From contig CANHYS010000019.1 of the NCBI GenBank assembly GCA_947464585.1, forward strand, positions 1 through 12,346: a stretch of 12,346 nt of DNA, in the 5' to 3' direction. This stretch comes from Planctomycetaceae bacterium (GTDB taxonomy: Bacteria; Planctomycetota; Planctomycetia; Pirellulales; UBA1268). Below, piece by piece: positions 1-5,744 of this stretch. A program made the position numbers and the translations under genes. Every line of letters begins with the position of its first letter. The first letter of the stretch is position 1. A model generated the notes under the pieces. It was not told the origin of the DNA. It ran no database searches and was given only the letters and a program-made list of their open reading frames with translations.

Positions 1-1305
1 CGCGGCGCAGGAGAAGAATTCCGCGCCGCCAAACCGCTCGTCGAGAATTGTGCCGTCCGCCGCCACGTGGGCGATCCGCCGCAGCCCGCCGCCGGCCTCG
101 CCCCCTTCGACGACGTAGAACCGGCCCTTGTCGTTGGAGATGCTGTCGGCAGCGAGGTCGGCGACTTCGGCGAAGCGGTCGGGATAGTAAGGCCCCGGCA
201 CGCGGCCGCCTTCCGCGCCATAGCTCTTCTGCAGCTTGCCGTCGGCGGCAAAGCGAAGGATGCGGTTGTCGGGCGTGCCGTTGGCCACGAGGAACGTGTT
301 GGTCCGCTCATCCCAGGCGAGGGCCACGGGCGACACGAGCGCCTTCGCCTCGACGAGAACGGCCTGCGCATCGTCGGGCCCCACCCGCACGACACCCTGC
401 TCGCCCAGCACGAGGAGCGAACCGTCTGCCTCGAGCGCCACCCGGCGGGGCTTCGCGACCTTCACGTCGCGGATCTTCTTGCCCCAGGCAAGATCGAACC
501 AGCGGACGGCATCATGGTCGCGGTAGCCGATCACGAACCGGTCGCCGCGGGCGTCGAGGGAGAGTTCCCGGCCGCCGTTATGATCGGGCCGCTTGTCCCC
601 TTCCCAGAGCACGTCGAAACGCTTCGCCCCGAGGCCGGAGGTGCCGACGACCCCCTGACCGGTCTCCGCATCGAATACAGACACCTGCGCATCCTGTGCG
701 AGCGAGACGACGGCCGTGTCGGTCATCCGCAGCATGCGATGGCCGATCCCACTCCAGCCGTACTGCGGCGCAAACCAGCGGGTCGTGGCGAAGTCGGGCT
801 CGAACATGTGGATATTCGGCGGCCCTTCGGCGATCGGTGTCCCGATGCAGATGCCAAGCGGCCCCACGGCGATGGTATTGGGACCGATGTGGTTGCCGAC
901 CCACTTGGCCCACGGGCCCGCCTTGGGGTTGGCCCCGATCGCGTTCAAAAACGTCGCCTCGATCCCAGGGCCCGTGACGAGCTTCCACTGGTAGGTGCCC
1001 GGCTCGACGGGGCGGCCGTCGCGGTCGAGCCCATCCCAGCTCACCGCATGCTTCCCGGCCTCGAGCCGCTCGCCCACGAGGAGCGACCGCAGCTGCACCG
1101 CCCCGTCGGCGGAGTAGACCGCCAGCGACGTGCGGCCCGGCTTGTCGAGCGTGAAGGAAATCCTGCCGCCCGCGGGCTCCACGGCACTGGCAGCTGTGGC
1201 AGCAGCGACTACAACCGCCGGCAGCACGAAGGCTGGCAGCAGGAGAACCAGCCGGATGACAGGCATGCGGGCGGAGCGGATGCCGCGTGGATCGTGCGTG
1301 GTCAT
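1..1305 (-). CDS. Secreted FlgD-Ig/beta-propeller protein, paralog E (3' end outside window)
   Basis: The frame is open from the ATG at 1305-1303 to the window edge, giving 435 residues with no stop, so the C-terminus is missing. The start is supported by AGGA at 1318-1315, 9 nt upstream. An in-frame ATG at 1266 would give a more compact signal peptide but has no ribosome binding site. Residues about 14-41 are a hydrophobic signal peptide ending in small residues. Residues about 45-125 form a FlgD-like Ig domain (SWDGLDRDG at 89-97, then PGTYQWKLV). From about 135 on, short repeats of the N-R-I-L-R-F-A-A-D-G-K type resemble NHL/YVTN propeller blades. LRRIAHVAADG near 408-418 matches the PRRxAxF block of paralogs A, B and C. 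By analogy the missing part should carry the rest of the propeller, a calcium loop and a PA14-type C-terminus. It is probably exported and non-catalytic. It is separated from its paralogs by the ATPase pseudogene. Confidence 0.88.
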   Translation of the reverse strand, partial: MTTHDPRGIRSARMPVIRLVLLLPAFVLPAVVVAAATAASAVEPAGGRISFTLDKPGRTSLAVYSADGAVQLRSLLVGERLEAGKHAVSWDGLDRDGRPVEPGTYQWKLVTGPGIEATFLNAIGANPKAGPWAKWVGNHIGPNTIAVGPLGICIGTPIAEGPPNIHMFEPDFATTRWFAPQYGWSGIGHRMLRMTDTAVVSLAQDAQVSVFDAETGQGVVGTSGLGAKRFDVLWEGDKRPDHNGGRELSLDARGDRFVIGYRDHDAVRWFDLAWGKKIRDVKVAKPRRVALEADGSLLVLGEQGVVRVGPDDAQAVLVEAKALVSPVALAWDERTNTFLVANGTPDNRILRFAADGKLQKSYGAEGGRVPGPYYPDRFAEVADLAADSISNDKGRFYVVEGGEAGGGLRRIAHVAADGTILDERFGGAEFFSCAA

Positions 1306-1435
1306 GGCGGAGGGTCCTGAAGGTGCTCGTTGCCAGAAACTCACCAGCCGAGGCTACAGGATTCCGCCTTTCACTTTCCGCCAATCGTTTCGATTTTGCG
1401 GAACGCGGCGCCTGCGAGGCCCGAGTGAATGCGGT
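1306..1435. other. Intergenic region upstream of paralog E with interrupted inverted repeat and direct repeats
   Basis: This 130-nt gap lies between the stop of the ATPase pseudogene and the start of paralog E. It holds a dyad at 1376-1403: TTCCGC (1376-1381) pairs with GCGGAA (1398-1403), and AATCG (1383-1387) pairs with CGATT (1391-1395), around a TTT loop with a 1/2-nt internal loop. The heptamer TTCCGCC occurs at 1362-1368 and again at 1376-1382, a 14-nt period. No T-run follows the dyad on either strand, so a regulatory operator or RNA stem is at least as likely as a terminator. AGGA at 1318-1315 (minus) is the likely ribosome binding site of paralog E. I see no convincing -35/-10 pair. 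Confidence 0.4.
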
Positions 1436-2368
1436 TCATGGGCCAAACGCCCCTGCCGGCACGACGGCGATGCCGTCGGCTCTCCGATAGGCCTCGCTCC
1501 CCGTCGTAATCACGACCGCATCGAGAAGATCGTCGCCGAGTTTATCGGCGAGCCACCGAAGATGCCGAACATCCTCGTCGCCTACCGATTGTGACAGCTT
1601 CACTTCGATCGCGATGATCCGATGATCGTCACGCACCACGATCAAATCAACCTCGCGTTTACCCTCCGCCGTGCGCAGATGACGCACTCGCGCCCCAGCC
1701 GCCTCGGCGGCCACGCGGACTCCAAGCGTCACGAGAGACTCGAACAATGCCCCCAGCAGCGTGCCGTCGCGAGGCATCGCGGGGCCGCCCGTCCGGCCGT
1801 GGAGGAGCGCCTCGGCATCGGCGCCAAGCAGCCTGGCGGCGAGGGCCGGATCTGCGAGATGATGCTTCGGTCCCGCGGTGAGCGTCCGCAGGTGATTACG
1901 CGTTGGCAGCCATGCTTCCACCGGATCGAGGATCCAGATTCGCTCGAGTACGTCTCTGTAGGTCATCACGGTCGTCTTGGCAGGTTTGTTGGAAGTGCCG
2001 CCGGTTGCCGCGTCGCGAATCGTTTCGAAGGTCGCGGTCGTGGCGCTGGCCGCCGCGTAAGCAGTCAGCCACCGCCGCAAGGAGTCGGGGCGTCGTCGAC
2101 CGCACGGCGGACGCAGTCAGACCGGCGGAAAGCACTGCCACTCATCGATGACCACCGGCGTCGCAGCCGCGGTCAGCCTCGACGGATCGCCTTTGACGAG
2201 TTCGAGTGTCGTCGGATCGGAAAGGTCGAAAAAAGCGGACGACCGGCGCCGGGCCGTGCGTGTCTTTCCAACGCCCTTGGGGCCCTCAATCGCAATGGCA
2301 GCGAGCCCACCGAGCAGTTGGTCCAGCGGTCCATCGACGGTGCGACGCAGGTATTGTGAGGGTGGCAT
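1436..2368 (-). pseudogene. Broken AAA-type ATPase with DUF4143 C-terminus
   Basis: The N-terminal part (2368 to 2120) reads as the P-loop ATPase of the ATPase/DUF4143 family, with Walker A GPKGVGKT and Walker B VVIDEWQ. After CFPPV the frame hits TGA at 2119-2117. Shifting frame continues the expected family sequence (D-C-V-R-R-A-V-D-D-A-P from 2118), as if GTC-TGG-GAC had lost two bases. That frame then ends at the junction near 2085-2078. The original frame resumes with LRRWLTAYAAA and runs 214 codons to TGA at 1438-1436. This C-terminal part looks intact, including EVD (143-145 of the fragment) and EVK (159-161), which resemble the acidic/lysine motif of PD-(D/E)xK folds. About 100 residues, including the sensor segment after Walker B, appear missing compared with a usual length near 400. 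Cellular targets of this family are unclear. Two independent lesions make a functional product very unlikely. It sits on the same strand as the propeller genes but is unrelated to them. Confidence 0.85.
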
Positions 2369-2489
2369 GGCAGCGTAGGCTACCTTTCAACGGCCGTCTA
2401 CGCTACTTTTATACGCCTCCAAACGCTTCTTTTCATCGGTGGCCACCCCAGATCCGGCGACAGGTGCTCACTCTGGGCAAGCGGGGATT
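2369..2489. other. Intergenic region between paralog C and the ATPase pseudogene, with palindromes
   Basis: This 121-nt gap contains three symmetric elements. AGCGTAG (2372-2378) and CTACGCT (2398-2404) form a 7-bp dyad around a 19-nt loop. Inside that loop lies the 8-bp palindrome ACGGCCGT (2390-2397). GGTGGCCACC (2438-2447) is a perfect 10-bp palindrome. On the minus strand TATAAA (2413-2408) could be a -10 element for the pseudogene, and its downstream flank overlaps the dyad, so the dyad could be an old operator. No good -35 is visible. No T-tract hairpin ends transcription of paralog C here. Confidence 0.3.
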
Positions 2490-5400
2490 TTATCGGGGAG
2501 TGATTGGATAGAGGCTCGCCGCGGGGATCGGCTGGCGGGGCTGGAACGGCGTTGACCATTCGAGCGTGATGCCGCCGCCGTCATGACCCGCGGTGGAGGT
2601 CGCCTCGATCGGCACGCGGTGCCGCAGCAGCTTGATCGGCTTGCCGGCAATCTCCTCGCGTGCGGGTCTTGCCTCTTTCTGCTCGAGCACCGCAGCGCGA
2701 TTGACCACAAGCGTCAGCGTGCCGTCGGCGGTCGCGGTGAACGTGTGCGGCAGGCCCGCATCGTCGTAGTCTTTGCCGTCCACGACGAACGTGTCCACAT
2801 GCACCCACGAATCGCTCGACGCCTTGTTTCGCGGCTTTCCATGCCAGCCCACGACCGTCACACTCACCTCGTGGTCTCCCTCGGGCAGGCCCTCCTTCGT
2901 AAAGAAGACGGCGTCGCGCTTCACCTCCGGGCTGTAGCAATCAAACTGCGGCTGCGGCTCACCATCGAGGGCGATGTCGGCAAAGCCGCAGTTCGGGCCG
3001 GTCTTGCCCACGACGCGGATCGACGTGCCGCGAAAGCGGAAGACGACGCTGGCGTTGTTGTCTCGCGACCCGCGAGCGCCGCCGTCGAAGGCTTCCTTGT
3101 CGGCTTGTGCGGACCATGGCCCCTTGTAGGCAGGACCATATGCCGGCAGCAGCGTGCCGGTCCAGCGGATGCCGGCGGGCGCGGGTTTCTTCTGGCTCCA
3201 GGAGAAGTCGATGCCCGGGGTCACCACCACCTTGCGCGGCTTCGTCATCGCGGCATCCTCGAACGCGACGGCCGTCAGCCCCTGGCCGGTGTGCGAGGCC
3301 GCGGGCTTCTCGAGGCGGATCGTGCCCGACTGCCGCTGCCAGCCGTTCCAGCCCGAGACGCGGTAGACCCGCATCTCGTTCTCCCAGTTGCCGAAGAAGA
3401 TAACGTCGCCGTCGGGCAGCGTCGCTACGGAGGCGTGGCACAACTCACCGCCGAGCTGATACCAGTGCTTCGCGATGCCGTCGAGGTTGGGATCATCCAT
3501 GAGGCCGCCGGCATACAAGCCATCCTGATCCCACACATAGGTGACGGCGAGATTGGCCATGTTCCAGCCCCCGTCCACGTCGACTGCCACCACACAGTCG
3601 TGGGCCACTCCCGCGATGCCGCGAAGGTGTTGACGAATCTCACCCGGCTGCCACGGCTGTGAGGCGGCCCGTTCCCCCACCGTCCACCGGGCGGTCCCGT
3701 CTGCCGACCACTTCTGCATGAAGGAGTCGTCGTAGTCGCACCAGTTGCGGGTCCAGTCGTTCAAGGCGGCATAGATGCTGCCGCTCTTCGGGTCCTGCCC
3801 CATGAAGACTGACCAGCGGGTATCGGCGAAGTGGCCGGGATCAAACCGCGACGGCATCGCGGCAAAACGCTCACCCTGCGGCATCGTTCCGTAGAGCGGG
3901 CTGCCTGCGTCGTTCCAACTGGTCACCGCGAAGCGGTTGACCCATCTCTCCTTGCTGTCGCCGGTCGTAATGTAGCAAGTGAAGTCCGCGGCGGTGTAGG
4001 GCATCCACGTGTTCGCAATGCCCCCTCCGTAAAACGTCACCTCCGCCTGCTGCGGCAGGCCGTCGCCATTCGCGTCGTTCCACTGGTAGCCAGCCTGATA
4101 GGCGGTATTGGTTCCGGCCCAGTCCTTGAGGAATTGCGGCGCATTCCTGACGAGGCCGCAGACCGTGGCGGGCACGAGTTTCCAGTTCTTCTCGTCCACC
4201 TTGAGGATCGTGGGCAGCGTTTCGATCGCGAGGTAGGTGACCCCGCCGTGCTTGTAGACGCGGAACGAGCCTCCCTCGTTCCAACTGTCGCCCACGAGCC
4301 CGTCGGCCAACCCCTTGTAGCGGTAGCAGGAGTGGACGGTCCAGGATTTCCGTTCGTAGTCAACGAGCACCCGCATCACCCAGCCATACTGCGAGCCCAC
4401 CCACATCACGTTCGGGTTGTCGCCCTCGGGGGCGGCATGGGGCGCCCAGCGTTGGCCGCCATACCATTCCCGCACGACGGAGCCGTCGGCCGCGAAGTGG
4501 GCGGTGCGGCGGGGCGCGGCCGTGGCTTCGGTCACATAGAAGCCGCCCTTGCCATCCACGCAGAGATCGGCAAAGCCGGCGAAGCTGCGCTTGGCCGCGT
4601 CGTCATAGAGCCCGTCCTGCCGGCCGCCCTTCGCGCCGTAGGTTTGCAGCAAGCCGCCGGCGGCCGAGAACCGCTTGATCTGCTGCGTGCCGGCCTCGTA
4701 GACGAAGAGATCGCCGGAGGTGTGATCGACATCGAGCCGCCCCGGCTTGTCGAGGCCGGCGACGAAGTCGGTCGGCGTCTTGCTTGCTTGAGATAGCTTG
4801 ACGATGCGGTCGCCGGTGCTGACGAAGACCGCGCCGTCCGCCCCAACCGCAACACCCGCTGGCGTCGGCATCTCCGCCACGTCGAGCAGTGAGCCCTTCT
4901 GCGGGTCATACCAGCGGAGGGCGTTTCGCTTTTCGTAGGCCACGACCAGCATGCCTGCATGCGCGTCCATGTCGCTTGCGTCCATCTCCTTGCTCGCGTC
5001 GTCCCACTGCACCTCGATCCCGTTCGGCTGCTTGCCTGTGCCGTAATCGGCCTGAAATTCCGGGGCCAGGTTTCCGGTGGCCGCGTCATACACGAAGACG
5101 CACTGCTTCGAGAGCTTCACCTTGATTCTCGGATCGCTCCAGGCCGTATGCCCGAGCATGAAGATCTTCCCGCCGTCTATGGCAAGGCTGAGCGCCCCAT
5201 CCCACGGCCGCGGGTGCAGCGTGGTCCAGAGCCGCGATGCGCCGTCGGGCGTCATCTTCAGCATGCAGGTCTCGATGTTTTCCGTCGTGTTGGCCGAGAC
5301 ATAGATCCCGGTTTCATCCACGGCGATGCCAAACGGCGAATTGTGCGTGCCGGGCCCGCAGGCGGTCCGCCAGTCGTCACCGGGCGGGTAGTTCGAGCCG

Positions 5401-5702
5401 AGGCTCATGAGATAGGTCGCCTTCAGCCCCGGCGTTTGCAAGAGTTTCCAGGTGTAGTCGCCGGCGGGCAGCGGGCTGCCGTCGCGGTCGAGCCCGTCCC
5501 AGACGAGGCTGTGCTTGCCAGCGTCCTGGGCCGTGGCGTGGAGCAATTCGCGCACGAGCCGTCCCTCGGCGTCATACACCGCCGCCGACACCCGCCCGGT
5601 TTGTTCGAGCGCGTAGGGCACGACCTCCGCCGCGGCTGCCACGTGGGCGAGCGACAGCAGAAAAAGGTGCCAGCCACCAAATATGGGCAAGAAACGGTTC
5701 AT
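2490..5702 (-). CDS. Secreted FlgD-Ig/beta-propeller/PA14 protein with nested CBM-like domain, paralog C
   Basis: This is a complete frame of 1070 residues from ATG (5702-5700) to TAA (2492-2490). The upstream sequence lacks a clear Shine-Dalgarno. Residues 1-25 form a signal peptide ending AAAA. Residues about 30-105 are a FlgD-like Ig domain (VWDGLDRDG, 67-75, then AGDYTWKLL). Residues about 120-800 are the propeller region, with a PRRTAHF block at 397-403, a calcium-type loop DANGDGLPQQAE at 543-554, DGLYAGG at 727-733 and GWNGW at 784-788. Residues about 808-857 look like the first half of a PA14 domain (IRWTGTLLPAYG). Residues about 858-980 are a jelly-roll, carbohydrate-binding-like domain (FRGTSIRVVG, then ALDG and VHVDTFVVDG). 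The second half of PA14 resumes at about 985 and ends in SLYP. No catalytic residues are evident. It is closest to paralog B, 42 nt upstream, and was probably co-transcribed with it. Glycan binding outside the cytoplasm is an inference. Confidence 0.92.
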   Translation of the reverse strand: MNRFLPIFGGWHLFLLSLAHVAAAAEVVPYALEQTGRVSAAVYDAEGRLVRELLHATAQDAGKHSLVWDGLDRDGSPLPAGDYTWKLLQTPGLKATYLMSLGSNYPPGDDWRTACGPGTHNSPFGIAVDETGIYVSANTTENIETCMLKMTPDGASRLWTTLHPRPWDGALSLAIDGGKIFMLGHTAWSDPRIKVKLSKQCVFVYDAATGNLAPEFQADYGTGKQPNGIEVQWDDASKEMDASDMDAHAGMLVVAYEKRNALRWYDPQKGSLLDVAEMPTPAGVAVGADGAVFVSTGDRIVKLSQASKTPTDFVAGLDKPGRLDVDHTSGDLFVYEAGTQQIKRFSAAGGLLQTYGAKGGRQDGLYDDAAKRSFAGFADLCVDGKGGFYVTEATAAPRRTAHFAADGSVVREWYGGQRWAPHAAPEGDNPNVMWVGSQYGWVMRVLVDYERKSWTVHSCYRYKGLADGLVGDSWNEGGSFRVYKHGGVTYLAIETLPTILKVDEKNWKLVPATVCGLVRNAPQFLKDWAGTNTAYQAGYQWNDANGDGLPQQAEVTFYGGGIANTWMPYTAADFTCYITTGDSKERWVNRFAVTSWNDAGSPLYGTMPQGERFAAMPSRFDPGHFADTRWSVFMGQDPKSGSIYAALNDWTRNWCDYDDSFMQKWSADGTARWTVGERAASQPWQPGEIRQHLRGIAGVAHDCVVAVDVDGGWNMANLAVTYVWDQDGLYAGGLMDDPNLDGIAKHWYQLGGELCHASVATLPDGDVIFFGNWENEMRVYRVSGWNGWQRQSGTIRLEKPAASHTGQGLTAVAFEDAAMTKPRKVVVTPGIDFSWSQKKPAPAGIRWTGTLLPAYGPAYKGPWSAQADKEAFDGGARGSRDNNASVVFRFRGTSIRVVGKTGPNCGFADIALDGEPQPQFDCYSPEVKRDAVFFTKEGLPEGDHEVSVTVVGWHGKPRNKASSDSWVHVDTFVVDGKDYDDAGLPHTFTATADGTLTLVVNRAAVLEQKEARPAREEIAGKPIKLLRHRVPIEATSTAGHDGGGITLEWSTPFQPRQPIPAASLYPITPR

Positions 5703-5744
5703 GGGTTTCGTTGGTTGGGAGTTGAAACCAGCTGCGTCCCCTTT
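5703..5744 (-). other. Short B-C spacer with hairpin next to the start codon of paralog C
   Basis: The 42-nt spacer between the stop of B and the start of C holds the inverted repeat GGTTTC/GAAACC (plus-strand positions 5704-5709 and 5724-5729) around a 14-nt loop. On the mRNA this small stem ends one base before the ATG of C, where it could reduce ribosome access. No AGGAG-like sequence is present in the usual window. No promoter or T-tract is visible, so read-through from B is expected. Confidence 0.3.

Noticed and set aside
67..1320. A 417-codon plus-strand open frame and a 268-codon minus-strand frame over the left end
   Set aside because: The third minus frame, from 1305 to the edge, encodes a signal peptide, Ig domain and propeller repeats aligning with A, B and C. 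The other two are low-complexity Arg/Ala/Pro-rich shadows.
1376..1403. Intrinsic terminator downstream of the pseudogene
   Set aside because: The inverted repeat is not followed by a T-run on either strand, so it is listed only as a regulatory or structural element.
2083..2119. Programmed frameshift in the ATPase gene
   Set aside because: A stop follows directly and about 100 residues of the core domain are absent, so no shift could yield a full-length protein. There is no obvious slippery heptamer.
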